From NCBI GenBank assembly GCA_028713655.1, contig JAQTNW010000007.1, positions 1 to 64,000 on the forward strand: a DNA stretch of 64,000 nucleotides. The letters are read 5' to 3'. Of the stretch, positions 52,374-60,912 are shown one piece after another. This DNA comes from Candidatus Methylacidiphilales bacterium. GTDB lineage: Bacteria; Verrucomicrobiota; Verrucomicrobiia; Methylacidiphilales; JAAUTS01. The notes beneath the pieces were generated by a model. The model was not told the DNA's origin and ran no database searches. It saw only the letters and a list, made by a program, of their open reading frames with translations. Position 1 is the stretch's first letter. Every line of letters begins with the position of its first letter. The translations under genes and the position numbers were made by a program.

Positions 52374-53351
52374 ATGAGTAAAGGGAATCCAGGAATGGCC
52401 GCACTGCTGGCGGTTTTTGTATTTGGGGCGTCGCACCTGATGGCGTCCGACCCGGTTACAAACACAACCGTAACGCCCGACTGGCTGAAGGTTGATGTTG
52501 AACCCCGGAAAGTGGATTCGGGTATCTCCCATGAATTCAACGCCACCTATTCTTATGTCGGCGACTCAAAATTGAAATATGCAAGCCAGAACATGGGCAA
52601 CATAAGCAACAGCAGCCGGGCCGCAGCTTCCTACATCGCCAGCATTCCAATTGTGGAGGACTGGCATTTCCGCGTCGGGGCGGAATACGAGCGTTATGAT
52701 TTTGGACTCCCCTCATCTTCCTGGCTGCCAAACCGGCTGGAGTCTGCGGATGTTGTACTTGGCGTTGACGCCAATCTTTCGGAAAAGTGGCTCATGCGGG
52801 CGGAAATTCATCCGGGAATCTATGGCGATTTCCAGCAAATCACGATGGATAATGTCAACATTCCGGCAATCATTGGTTTCACCTATTTGGTGGACAGCAA
52901 ATTGCAATGGTTTTTCGGCTTGGGAATCGACCCCCGCTTTGGAGTGGCCATCAAGGATATTTGGAGCAGTCCGGTTTTTCCGGGAATCGGCGTGCGCTGG
53001 CAGTTTGCCGATGATTGGACCCTCATGGCGGTGCTGCCAAAACCCGAGCTTGAGTACAAAGTCAACGAACAGTTGGAAGCATTTGCCGGTGGTGAAATCC
53101 TGGGAGGCAACTACCGCATGGGCAGCCATTTTGGCGACCATGTGGGCCGCTCCGATTTGAACAACGAGGATTTGAGCTACCGCGAAATACGCGCCGGTTT
53201 GGGGCTACGTTATAAATTTAATCCTGCATTTACGGTGGAAGCGAATGGCGGCATTGTCCTTGAACGCGAATTCCGCTACAGCGGACGGGATTTGACACTG
53301 GAAACGGAACCCGCGCCCTATGCGGCCGTGCAGCTCAAGGCCAATTTCTAA
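52374..53351 (+). CDS. DUF6268 outer-membrane-like protein
   Basis: 325 residues (318 if it begins at the ATG at 52395, which has AAAGGG about 9 bases upstream and may be the better start). Signal peptide (AALLAVFVFGASHLMA). The mature part VDSGISHEFNATYSYVGDSK, LPNRLESADVVLGVDANLSE, PVFPGIGVRWQFADDWTLMA and EYKVNEQLEAFAGGEILGGN matches DUF6268, seen mainly in Verrucomicrobia and Planctomycetes. Strand periodicity and the final Phe (KANF) point to an outer-membrane barrel; function unknown. Confidence 0.85.
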   Translation: MSKGNPGMAALLAVFVFGASHLMASDPVTNTTVTPDWLKVDVEPRKVDSGISHEFNATYSYVGDSKLKYASQNMGNISNSSRAAASYIASIPIVEDWHFRVGAEYERYDFGLPSSSWLPNRLESADVVLGVDANLSEKWLMRAEIHPGIYGDFQQITMDNVNIPAIIGFTYLVDSKLQWFFGLGIDPRFGVAIKDIWSSPVFPGIGVRWQFADDWTLMAVLPKPELEYKVNEQLEAFAGGEILGGNYRMGSHFGDHVGRSDLNNEDLSYREIRAGLGLRYKFNPAFTVEANGGIVLEREFRYSGRDLTLETEPAPYAAVQLKANF

Positions 53352-53443
53352 TTGGTTTCGATGCGGCAAAGGCAGTCCGCGAAGAACTTCAAATAAAATA
53401 ATCTCGCCTTGAACCGTCCGGATTCCTACGATTTCCCCTTTCA

Positions 53444-53528
53444 GGGCAGGTGGCAGAGCGGTCGATTGCGCACGCTTGGAAAGCGTGTGTACCTCACGGT
53501 ACCGGGGGTTCGAATCCCCCCCTGCCCG
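53444..53528 (+). tRNA. tRNA-Ser (anticodon GGA)
   Basis: 85 bases. Acceptor GGGCAGG (53444-53450) pairs with CCTGCCC (53521-53527), discriminator G at 53528, CCA not encoded. The anticodon arm CACGC TTGGAAA GCGTG has anticodon GGA at 53478-53480, and the variable arm GTACC-TCAC-GGTAC plus T-arm GGGGGTTCGAATCCCCC are typical of a class II serine tRNA reading UCC and UCU codons. Confidence 0.95.
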
Positions 53529-53713
53529 GGACTTTGTCCCGGCCCCCGCGACAGCGGGAGTCTTTAATCGATTCGAACAAAGTTCGGCGTCTTCGCGTCA
53601 GCGAATTCAATCAAATCAACGCATTCTCCCGCTACGTCACGCAGCAGCGGGATGGACAATCCCCCCCTTGCCCGGGACTTTGTCCCGGCCCCCGCGATAG
53701 CGGGAGTCTTTAA
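53513..53713. repeat. Duplicated tRNA-Ser 3' end and downstream terminator, two copies
   Basis: 53513-53567 (tRNA T-stem end, acceptor 3' half, terminator) and 53658-53713 are nearly identical over about 55 bases (AATCCCCCC then CCCGGGACTTTGTCCCGGCC and CGGGAGTCTTTAA). The second copy is not a tRNA but a 3'-end fragment. About 90 bases of unrelated sequence lie between. From 53714 to 53903 only dispersed phrases were seen. Confidence 0.85.
53526..53565 (+). terminator. Terminator-like hairpins after tRNA-Ser
   Basis: CCGGGAC (53526-53532), TTT loop, GTCCCGG (53536-53542), then a second stem CCCGC (53545-53549) with GCGGG (53554-53558) and a short T-run (TCTTT). The first stem overlaps the mature tRNA 3' end by three bases. 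A copy of the whole arrangement lies at 53671-53711. Confidence 0.55.
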
Positions 53714-53903
53714 CCTCAATACCTTCAACCAATTCAAGCAACCGTTTGGCCACAAAAGAACACAAAAAACGCAAAGTACAGGGAAGTTTCGGCAGTTTTG
53801 AGTTCTTTGCGCTCTTTTGCGGCGATATCGCCGTGCTCGGATTGAGGGTTGCAACCAATTGGCACAAAGGAACTTATTCCCCAATTAGTTGAAGGCATTG
53901 AAG

Positions 53904-54197
53904 TTAGGCGTCCACTAATTCAAACCGCCACCGCTTCCCAAGGGCAAAAGCAGCCTTTCCCAAAGTAGTCAAGATGGCGGAGGGATTTTGGGAGTCCAGA
54001 ATCCGGTTTATGGCGGCTCGGCTGGTGCCCATTTTCCGCGCCAATGCGGAAACCGTCACTTTCTTCTCTTTCATCGCAGATTCCAGCTTGTGCGCGAGGA
54101 TTAACGACAAGATCATGCTGGTTACAGTATTGCTCTCGCGCAATCGCATCAAACAAATGCTCAAAGAAACCGAAAAATAACCCTTAATCCATAGCAT
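53904..54197 (-). CDS. Orphan HigA/XRE-like antitoxin with helix-turn-helix
   Basis: 97 residues in the longest frame. The conserved core LILAHKLESAMKEKKVTVSA, LARKMGTSRAAINRILDSQN, PSAILTTLGKAAFALGKRWR is the short HTH antitoxin type usually paired with a RelE/HigB toxin. No toxin gene lies next to it, so it is probably an orphan left after toxin loss, or one that has become a plain regulator. The true start may be M28 (MILSLILAHKLESA), giving about 70 residues. Confidence 0.75.
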   Translation of the reverse strand: MLWIKGYFSVSLSICLMRLRESNTVTSMILSLILAHKLESAMKEKKVTVSALARKMGTSRAAINRILDSQNPSAILTTLGKAAFALGKRWRFELVDA

Positions 54198-54299
54198 TGC
54201 CGTCGATCCTCAAACGCATGCGGTGTGGATTGTCTTTGCGAAGGACAAAAAAGCCTATGCTCGGACATTTACAGCGAAGTAACTTTCCACACAGATCCA

Positions 54300-55058
54300 T
54301 CAGTGACTTCGCTGAGCGGGTCTATGCGAGAAGCCAAAAATACAAATCAGGATGAATAAAAAAATAGCCGCCGATGCCGAGTAGCGGCTGAGCTCAAGGC
54401 CGCCGGCCTTGAGCGGTTTGTCCAGGAAATCACCAACAACGGCGCCAAGGGGTCGCGTCAGTATAAATGCCATCCAGAATAGTGCGGGGCGGGATATTTG
54501 TGTTTTATAATAGGCGAGTGCGACGAATGAAAGCAGTGCGCTGAAGACCACGGCGGCTCCGACATATCCAAGACCGGCAGTGTCTGCGGTCCAATCGCCA
54601 AGAGCGGTGCCAAGAGTTTGCGAAAACATGATCGTGGTCCAATAAAACATTTCAGTCCTTGGGGAACTCACGGTATCAACCGCCACCGAACCTTGACAAC
54701 GATACCAAACGAACAAAGAGGCCAACAGAAGGGCAAGTAGGATGCTCGTTCCACCCGCATAACCAATGCCCAAAGAACGGTCAGCGAAGTCGGCCAGTGT
54801 TGTTCCCACTGTTGTTGTTGCCACAATGGTGGTCCAATAGATGACCGGGTGAAATTTTTTGGCCAGGACTTGTACGATGACCGCCAGGATAAAGGCCATG
54901 GCAAAGATCCCGGTTCCAATGAGATAACCCAAATTCATCGACATGGATACCGCGTCACCCGCTGTTTCACCCAGTGTCGTCGCGGCGATTTTGATTATCC
55001 AAAAGAGAAAAGTAACCTCGGGAACCTTGCTAAGAATATTTTCAGAGCTGCCATTCAT
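54300..55058 (-). CDS. COG4705-type membrane protein
   Basis: 252 residues from the ATG at 55058. Four internal repeats recall a pairwise-duplicated family: KVPEVTFLFWIIKIAATTLG and ETAGDAVSMSMNLGYLIGTG, YWTTIVATTTVGTTLADFAD, YWTTIMFSQTLGTALGDWTA and LFWMAFILTRPLGAVVGDFL. The recurring TxG(E/D)xxGD pattern in each two-helix unit is characteristic of COG4705 proteins of unknown function, mostly membrane-bound. About eight helices. Not part of an evident operon. Confidence 0.85.
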   Translation of the reverse strand: MNGSSENILSKVPEVTFLFWIIKIAATTLGETAGDAVSMSMNLGYLIGTGIFAMAFILAVIVQVLAKKFHPVIYWTTIVATTTVGTTLADFADRSLGIGYAGGTSILLALLLASLFVWYRCQGSVAVDTVSSPRTEMFYWTTIMFSQTLGTALGDWTADTAGLGYVGAAVVFSALLSFVALAYYKTQISRPALFWMAFILTRPLGAVVGDFLDKPLKAGGLELSRYSASAAIFLFILICIFGFSHRPAQRSH

Positions 55059-55274
55059 GTTATTTGGAGTTTCCAATCTGTAATATGCCGATGGTGATTC
55101 TGGGCATTCTATTGAGAAAATCGAAAAAAGGAAATGAGCAATGACCGCATGACACATTCAGTGGACGGTGACGAATTCGAGGATGTTTGTCTCAGGTGGA
55201 AAACTTAAATAGTTAGCACAAGCGAATGCAACACTGTATATTGCTGCTTCGAGTTTTCAGGGGCTGGAGACGAT

Positions 55275-56501
55275 TCAAGTCTGCGGCTGCGGTGTCAGCA
55301 CCTTGGCTTTGACGCCGGTCAACTCCACCGCCTGCCAGATTTGATCGATGCCGGGTTGCAGCGCCTTCTTTTGTTCTTCCGTCGTTGCGTGGGTCTGTTT
55401 GTAAACGGTTTTGGCCAGATCCTCTTTTGTCGTCGCGGCGCCGTCCTTGGCCGGGTTGGCCGCCCAAACTGTTTGTTGCACGATCGTATCGAGTTCCTTT
55501 TGGGGATTACCCGAGAAGGGCGTGTGGAATTTGCCGTCCTTCTGCTCTTCCTTCGCCACCCGGATCACATCCTCCGTGCATTGCAGTTGGGGTTCGTATT
55601 TCTTGAATTCAGGCGTCGTCGGATCCGCAATGGCCAGCCCCGTGCTGTTCCCCTTTTCGACAGGCGGACGATGCGCCTCGGTGCAGACACCGTTGAGCGG
55701 AACGATCTTGTCTCCTTTCGGCGGAACGGAAGCGGTTTCGTCCTGGGGTATGGCATAGGATTGCGATTTCCCATCCTGCGCCACGAGTACCGTTGCCGGG
55801 ATGGTGACTGAAATCTCGTTGGGCGTGTTATTGTGAATATCCACATTTGCCACTACCCCGATGGTTTCGCCCGTGGAAACGAGCTTCGTGGTGATCTCGC
55901 CTTTTCGGACAGCCATGGCGTAGGTCTCCGATGAGGATGTCTTTGATGAAGATGTTTTATCAGGCAGCTTCGGCAAAAGCCCTTCGATGTCATACTCATT
56001 CCCAATCAACCCACTGAAGGGATCGGCTATCCAAGGCCCGAATTCCCCCGATTTTGCGTCCCGCTTGGCGTGGGACACCTTTGTGACCTTATGTTCCTTA
56101 TCAACCTTGATTTCGATGCCCCATATTGGTGTGCCATCATTTCGGTAAAACATCTGCGTGTACGTGAAACTCCCGTCGATATTATAGGTAATGACTTTGT
56201 TGGCAGCCACTGTGCCATTGGGCCATACCAGACCTATCCCCGTATCGCTGATCAATACTCCGGAGTTGCTGCGCTGGATTCGGACCGGGCGGCCTTTTTC
56301 ATCCTTCCATGTTTTGATCTCTATATCTTTATTTTTATCATCATGAGTCACGGTCGGTTCGCCCACAGCCGGCCCTGTCTTATCAGCCTTTGCGATAATA
56401 TCATCAACTTCGCCGGGAATATCCCCTGCCCAGGCAGAGGCTCCAAACCAGGTAAAAACGGCAACCGCAAGAAACGCGGCAAAATAAACAGGCTTGATCA
56501 T
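55275..56501 (-). CDS. Exported protein, C-terminal half shared with the next gene (paralogue 1)
   Basis: 408 residues with a signal peptide (MIKPVYFAAFLAVAVFTWFG). The N-terminal half is a run of short strand-like repeats (EIKTWKDEKGRPVRIQRSNS, NGTVAANKVITYNIDGSFTY, NDGTPIWGIEIKVDKEHKVT). From about residue 202 (TYAMAVRKGEITTKLVSTGE) it is almost the same as paralogue 2 to the end (LTGVKAKVLTPQPQT). That domain contains VCTEAHRPPVEKGNSTG and LQCTEDVIRVAKEEQKDGKF. No known family matched. It is the last gene of the envelope locus; a lytic, adhesive or signalling role is open. Confidence 0.8.
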   Translation of the reverse strand: MIKPVYFAAFLAVAVFTWFGASAWAGDIPGEVDDIIAKADKTGPAVGEPTVTHDDKNKDIEIKTWKDEKGRPVRIQRSNSGVLISDTGIGLVWPNGTVAANKVITYNIDGSFTYTQMFYRNDGTPIWGIEIKVDKEHKVTKVSHAKRDAKSGEFGPWIADPFSGLIGNEYDIEGLLPKLPDKTSSSKTSSSETYAMAVRKGEITTKLVSTGETIGVVANVDIHNNTPNEISVTIPATVLVAQDGKSQSYAIPQDETASVPPKGDKIVPLNGVCTEAHRPPVEKGNSTGLAIADPTTPEFKKYEPQLQCTEDVIRVAKEEQKDGKFHTPFSGNPQKELDTIVQQTVWAANPAKDGAATTKEDLAKTVYKQTHATTEEQKKALQPGIDQIWQAVELTGVKAKVLTPQPQT

Positions 56502-56532
56502 AACATTTTCCCTTATTCTTTGTTCCCAGCGT

Positions 56533-57753
56533 TCAGGTCTGCGGCTGCGGCGTCAGCACCTTGGCTTTGACCCCGGTGAGCTCCACCGCCTGCCAGATTT
56601 GATCGATGCCGGGCTGCAGCGCTTTCTTTTGTTCTTCCGTTGTTGCGTGAGTCTCCTTGTAAACGGTTTTGGCCAGATCCTCTTTTGTCGTCGCCGCGCC
56701 ATCCTTGGCCGGGTTGGCCGCCCAAACTGTTTGTTGCACGATTGAATCGAGTTCCTTTTGCGGATTGCCCGAGAATGGCGTGTGGAATTTGCCTTCTTTC
56801 TGTTCTTCCTTCGCCACCCGGATCACGTCCTCGGTGCATTGCAATTGCGGTTCGTATTTCTTGAATTCAGGTGTGCCAGGGTCCGCAATGGCCAGCCCCG
56901 TGCTGTTCCCCTTCTCAACGGGCGGACGATGCGCCTCGGTGCAAACACCGTTGAGCGGAACGATCCTGTCCGATTTCGGCGGAACGGAAGCGGTTTCCTC
57001 CTGGGGTATGGCGTAGGATTGCGATTTGCCATCCTGCGCGACAAGCACCGTTGCCGGGACAGTGACGGAAACCTCATGGGATGTGTTATTGTAAAGATCC
57101 AGATTTGCCACAATTCCAATGGTCTCACCCGTGGAAACGAGCTTCGAGGTGATCTCACCTTTTCGGACAGCCACAGCGTATGTCTCTGTATCCTTGGAGG
57201 TTTCGGCCATGGCAATGGTGCTGTTCACGTCCTTGAGTGCTTGCACAGCCTTGCGAAGTACCGCGTTATACGGCTGGAGCGCATCTGCCGACATTCCCAT
57301 GCCGTTCTGCCTGTTATTTTGGATGAACTTCTGAAGTTTGGCTATTGCCGCCTTGAGCTTTTTGCGTGTGGCCCGGCGTTCCTTCAACGCCTTGCGATAT
57401 TTATCCACCGCTCCGGGATTAGCCGAACCATCCTTCGCCGTATCCGCGTTTCCCTGCGCCTTGTCCACCTCATCCTGGGCGTCTTTCGTCTGTTTTTCAG
57501 TGGGCTTGTCAGGAAGATCATCCTGCTTCTTCAATGCTTCATCCAGTTTGTCTTCCGTGCCTTTCGCGGTCGCATTGACATCCTTGGCGGCCGCAGTCGC
57601 CGCGGTCTCGGCGGCATTGGCATCGGTGGTGGCAGTGGTTGCTTCGCTCGACGCGCTGTCGATGGTATCGCCTCCAAACGCCGGTTGGGCGCTCCATGAC
57701 AACAGACAAGCCAGCATCAGACAAAACGGGGTAAACAAGCGCGATATTTTCAT
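56533..57753 (-). CDS. Exported protein, C-terminal half shared with the previous gene (paralogue 2)
   Basis: 406 residues from the ATG at 57753 (a longer frame exists upstream but lacks support). Signal peptide (RLFTPFCLMLACLLSWSAQPAFG). The N-terminal half is Ala/Asp/Thr-rich and helical (ATTATTDANAAETAATAAAK, ALKERRATRKKLKAAIAKLQ), unlike that of paralogue 1. From about residue 200 (TYAVAVRKGEITSKLVSTGE) the sequence and its DNA parallel paralogue 1 very closely, a domain swap with conserved C terminus. The unit may present different N-terminal modules on a shared anchor or effector domain (inference). Confidence 0.8.
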   Translation of the reverse strand: MKISRLFTPFCLMLACLLSWSAQPAFGGDTIDSASSEATTATTDANAAETAATAAAKDVNATAKGTEDKLDEALKKQDDLPDKPTEKQTKDAQDEVDKAQGNADTAKDGSANPGAVDKYRKALKERRATRKKLKAAIAKLQKFIQNNRQNGMGMSADALQPYNAVLRKAVQALKDVNSTIAMAETSKDTETYAVAVRKGEITSKLVSTGETIGIVANLDLYNNTSHEVSVTVPATVLVAQDGKSQSYAIPQEETASVPPKSDRIVPLNGVCTEAHRPPVEKGNSTGLAIADPGTPEFKKYEPQLQCTEDVIRVAKEEQKEGKFHTPFSGNPQKELDSIVQQTVWAANPAKDGAATTKEDLAKTVYKETHATTEEQKKALQPGIDQIWQAVELTGVKAKVLTPQPQT

Positions 57754-57787
57754 GAGTTTTCCTTTTTCAGGGAATTTCGCCCCGGGA

Positions 57788-58744
57788 TTATAGTTTAACA
57801 AGCTCGACGCGCCGGTTTTTGGCGCGGCCTTCGTCCGTATCATTGGATGCAATCGGTTGAGTGGACCCGGCGCCAATGGGCATCAGGCGTTCCGTCACAA
57901 TGTTGTAGGTGGCCACCAGGGCATTGACAACCGCTTGGGCGCGTTTTAGTGACAATTCATTGTTGTACTTGGCCGTGCCCACGTTATCGGTATGCCCCAC
58001 GACCTTTAACTTGAGGGAGGCATCGCCTGCCAGCAATTTGCCAACTTCATCCAGCGTCGGTTTGCTTTCGGGTTTGATGTCGGACTTGTTGAAGTCGAAA
58101 TAAATGCCGTAAAGATTCACCGATCCGTTGGCGGCGATCTGACTGGCCATATCCGATGCCGTGCCATCCACCATCTTGTTCGTAACCCCCTTGACTTGCA
58201 GGCTATCCACAATAATACCCACTTCGCCCGGCGACACGCCGCCGCGGGACTGGGTCATTTCCACAACGGCAACGCGCAGATGGATGTCGCCCGCCGGACC
58301 ATGCTTGATCGCACTGATGTCATAGGCGTTCTGGAAGGCGCCGCCCCAAAAATCCGCGACAAAGCCGCCCTGCTGGACTTCGCCCTGGACAAAGTCGTTG
58401 CCGCACTTCAAATCCTGTACGGAGCCTGAGTGGAGTATGTCAAAGCCCTTGCTCTTGAGTTCCCCCTCATAATTGCGAAAAACCTCAAGGGAGGAGGTCT
58501 TGTTTGGGGCCACGCGATAGATAATGCGGATGATCTGCCCTTCCAATACCACGGGCTTGGTCAGGTCCTTTTCAAAGAATGTGAGCGTATCGTAATTGCG
58601 CGCCTTGTAGGCGACGATCTCCGCTCCGTTGAAGCGCTTGACATACGGGTTGTCCTTGCTGTCGGGAATGTCGGCGGCTTGAAGGCGGCTGGTGAACCCG
58701 AACAGGGCAAGAACTAACAAGTGACTTACAGTTTTTAATTTCAT
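57788..58744 (-). CDS. OmpA-family outer-membrane protein with N-terminal DUF4892-like domain
   Basis: 318 residues with a signal peptide (KLKTVSHLLVLALFGFTSRLQA). The N-terminal DIPDSKDNPYVKRFNGAEIV, then TFFEKDLTKPVVLEGQIIRI, resembles DUF4892. The C-terminal OmpA domain is clear: YFDFNKSDIKPESKPTLDEV, KVVGHTDNVGTAKYNNELSL, EGRAKNRRVELVKL, with the peptidoglycan-binding Asp and Arg (TDN, KNRRVE). It links the outer membrane to the cell wall. Same strand and close to both paralogues, so it belongs to the envelope locus. Confidence 0.92.
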   Translation of the reverse strand: MKLKTVSHLLVLALFGFTSRLQAADIPDSKDNPYVKRFNGAEIVAYKARNYDTLTFFEKDLTKPVVLEGQIIRIIYRVAPNKTSSLEVFRNYEGELKSKGFDILHSGSVQDLKCGNDFVQGEVQQGGFVADFWGGAFQNAYDISAIKHGPAGDIHLRVAVVEMTQSRGGVSPGEVGIIVDSLQVKGVTNKMVDGTASDMASQIAANGSVNLYGIYFDFNKSDIKPESKPTLDEVGKLLAGDASLKLKVVGHTDNVGTAKYNNELSLKRAQAVVNALVATYNIVTERLMPIGAGSTQPIASNDTDEGRAKNRRVELVKL

Positions 58745-58795
58745 GGATAAACTCCCGGGGATTGATATTGCGTTTAATGTTAGGCGCTCAGATTG

Positions 58796-60487
58796 TTATT
58801 TGGCATATCCGCCCGGATCGCTCCCGGCCTTCTCCGGCCCGGAAAGAGCCAGAGGGCCGTGTTCTTGTTGCAATTCATTGAGCACTTCACGGGTCGGATA
58901 GGGGCCAACTTGCTTCTCATACTGCTTCCGCAGTGCCTCGAAGTTGCCGGAAGCCTTCGCTGTCGCATCACGAGCCGCGCTCGAAGCGTCAAATGCCGCT
59001 TTTTCATCGGCTTTGGCCTGGGCAAGTTCCGGGGATTTTGAGTTCAGGTCCTTTTGTTTCTGCAATTCGTCGCGCGCCTTTTCAACACCGCTCCAGGAAA
59101 CATCCACGCTGGATTGCGTGCCAACACTCTTGTGATGATAATCAACGCAGGCCTGGCACCACTTGCTCTTTTCACTTTCAAGTTTGCTTGCCGCCCCGTC
59201 CTGCGCCGTTTCCAATCGCCGGGCCCGCAAGTCGGCCTCGCTCGACTCGTGACATGCCTTGAAATAAGCCTGCTCCTTGAGATAGGCATCTTCCTGGGCG
59301 GCGTGGACTTTGTTGTACAGCCCGGCGCTGTCGTTATCCAGTTGGCGTTTGGCATAGACCGCGCCGGGGCCGAAGGGGATCAGATAAAATTCCGGCGAAT
59401 AATGGGGCGGCGCCAGGTAGTCTTTGGCGCGGGCGTTGGGGTCCCGCGTTTCTTGGGCCAGAATATCGTAAAGCTGGGCGGCAATCCCCTGCAACTGAAC
59501 CAGCAGGATCTCGTTGGCGTTGATCACCTGCAGCAACTTGTTCATATTGCCCGCAAGTGTGCGATAGTCCTTCTTATCCTTGTCATTCGGAATGAAGTCG
59601 AGGATCACGGAAAGCTCATACGCGTCGTCGTATTCTTCATCCAACGACATCTCGAGTACGAAAATGTGAACCATCAACGTATTGAAGGCATCCATATCGG
59701 CCTCGATATCCCTGCGGCTCTTGACACCGCCAGGCTTTGTTGCGAGATCGACCAAAGACCATTTTTCCGCCGGCGGCGCAACCGCCTGATTCGAAGGGGG
59801 CTGTTCCGCGGGAATATCGGGCACCGACGGCGGCACATAATCCGGGCTTGTCGGCATCGCAGGGAAAGGCGGCCCCACCTTGTAATCACTGCAATGAGCG
59901 TTGTAGGTTTTAAGATTATCCTCGTAGGTGCTGCGGTCACGGTTGTAGTTCTCAACGCAGACCTTGAGATAATTTCGCGCCGCTTCCGATTGTTCTTGCG
60001 ATTTGTTATAAACTTCGGTGGCCTTGTTGTAGGCGTCATGGGCCTGCTGAAGGCCCGGATCACCGTCCCTGTCGGCTTGGGCCATCATTTCAGCCCGGAG
60101 CAGATTATTGTAAGCCTCAACCTTGGCCTGACGGGCGTCCTGCTCGGCTTGGGTTGCATCGTTGCAATCCTTGACAGCGTCGGCGACCCGGGCTGCTGAT
60201 GGTGATAGCCGGGCCAAAACGGCAATCAACGCCTTATAACGTTCCGGGCAATCCCTGTCGTTATGAACCGTGGCGGTGGGAGTGGCGGTCTGCTCTTTCT
60301 TTTTCTTTTTGCGGTCGCCCTGTGAGAAGGCATTGACCATCGAGGTAATATCAAGCGAAAATACCGAACCGCCGCGATGCTGAGACTGCTCTTCTTCCTC
60401 CGCCCACAGACCGGATCCGCAGGCAAACAGGGCCAGCGCAAGGAAAGTCGCCATGCTGCGGTTCAAGTTGAAGGAATGCATGTTCAT
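58796..60487 (-). CDS. Large exported helical protein of unknown function
   Basis: 563 residues. The N terminus ATFLALALFACGSGLWAEEE could be a lipoprotein signal (LFAC) or a cleaved leader. The mature chain is helix-rich with coiled-coil stretches (QAEQDARQAKVEAYNNLLRA, HDAYNKATEVYNKSQEQSEA, GVEKARDELQKQKDLNSKSP) interrupted by a Pro-rich linker (PPFPAMPTSPDYVPPSVPDI) and several cysteines (ACHESSEADL, KSKWCQACVDY). No family recognised. It begins 24 bases after the BamE-like lipoprotein gene stops. Confidence 0.78.
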   Translation of the reverse strand: MNMHSFNLNRSMATFLALALFACGSGLWAEEEEQSQHRGGSVFSLDITSMVNAFSQGDRKKKKKEQTATPTATVHNDRDCPERYKALIAVLARLSPSAARVADAVKDCNDATQAEQDARQAKVEAYNNLLRAEMMAQADRDGDPGLQQAHDAYNKATEVYNKSQEQSEAARNYLKVCVENYNRDRSTYEDNLKTYNAHCSDYKVGPPFPAMPTSPDYVPPSVPDIPAEQPPSNQAVAPPAEKWSLVDLATKPGGVKSRRDIEADMDAFNTLMVHIFVLEMSLDEEYDDAYELSVILDFIPNDKDKKDYRTLAGNMNKLLQVINANEILLVQLQGIAAQLYDILAQETRDPNARAKDYLAPPHYSPEFYLIPFGPGAVYAKRQLDNDSAGLYNKVHAAQEDAYLKEQAYFKACHESSEADLRARRLETAQDGAASKLESEKSKWCQACVDYHHKSVGTQSSVDVSWSGVEKARDELQKQKDLNSKSPELAQAKADEKAAFDASSAARDATAKASGNFEALRKQYEKQVGPYPTREVLNELQQEHGPLALSGPEKAGSDPGGYAK

Positions 60488-60511
60488 TCAATACGTATCC
60501 GAGGCTGGGTG

Positions 60512-60826
60512 TTATTTGATTTGGCCGGAGCTTGAGACGACCCGTTCGTTCACCAACATGATTTTCACATCGGAGGAGTTGGCATGATAGGTAAAAGTCG
60601 TACCCGTAAAGCCGAGGGCCTTCTCAATATGTATATCATCCGGCTTGCCGAGAAGATTTTTCACCTCTTCGGAAGTCATCCCGGTCTGGATTTTGGCCAG
60701 GTGTTCGGCTGTGAGTTTGGGACCGCAAGAAACGAGCAGGAGGATCGACCCCGCGATGGCAGCGAAGCCGAAGACCTGAAAACCAGTCCTGAATAATCCC
60801 ATTAATCTTATGGGCCTATCACGCAT
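60512..60826 (-). CDS. BamE/SmpA/OmlA-like lipoprotein
   Basis: 104 residues with a lipobox (SILLLVSCGPK). The domain TAEHLAKIQTGMTSEEVKNL, LGKPDDIHIEKALGFTGTTF is the SmpA/OmlA fold used by BamE and related proteins, which assist outer-membrane assembly. The ATG at 60802 (MGLFRTGFQVFGF) is an alternative start. It heads the five-gene minus-strand envelope locus that continues through the helical protein, the OmpA protein and the two paralogues. Confidence 0.88.
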   Translation of the reverse strand: MRDRPIRLMGLFRTGFQVFGFAAIAGSILLLVSCGPKLTAEHLAKIQTGMTSEEVKNLLGKPDDIHIEKALGFTGTTFTYHANSSDVKIMLVNERVVSSSGQIK

Positions 60827-60912
60827 GCTTATGATTTAAACGCCTTCCCAAAATTGGCAAGATTTAATCGACTCAAATTAAAAGGCGACTACGGATTCGG
60901 AACATTATAAAA

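Noticed and set aside
53444-53713. tRNA-Ser duplication read as the att sites of a prophage or island
   Set aside because: Only about 90 bases lie between the copies and no integrase or phage gene is near, so no island is present now.
54200-54282. A short plus-strand frame with AVWIVFAKDKKAYARTFTAK
   Set aside because: Too short, no start or ribosome site, and no recognised family; at most a gene fragment.
58933-60199. Long plus-strand frames opposite the 563-residue exported protein
   Set aside because: The minus-strand gene has a signal peptide, organised helical domains and fits its operon; the antisense frames show no family pattern.
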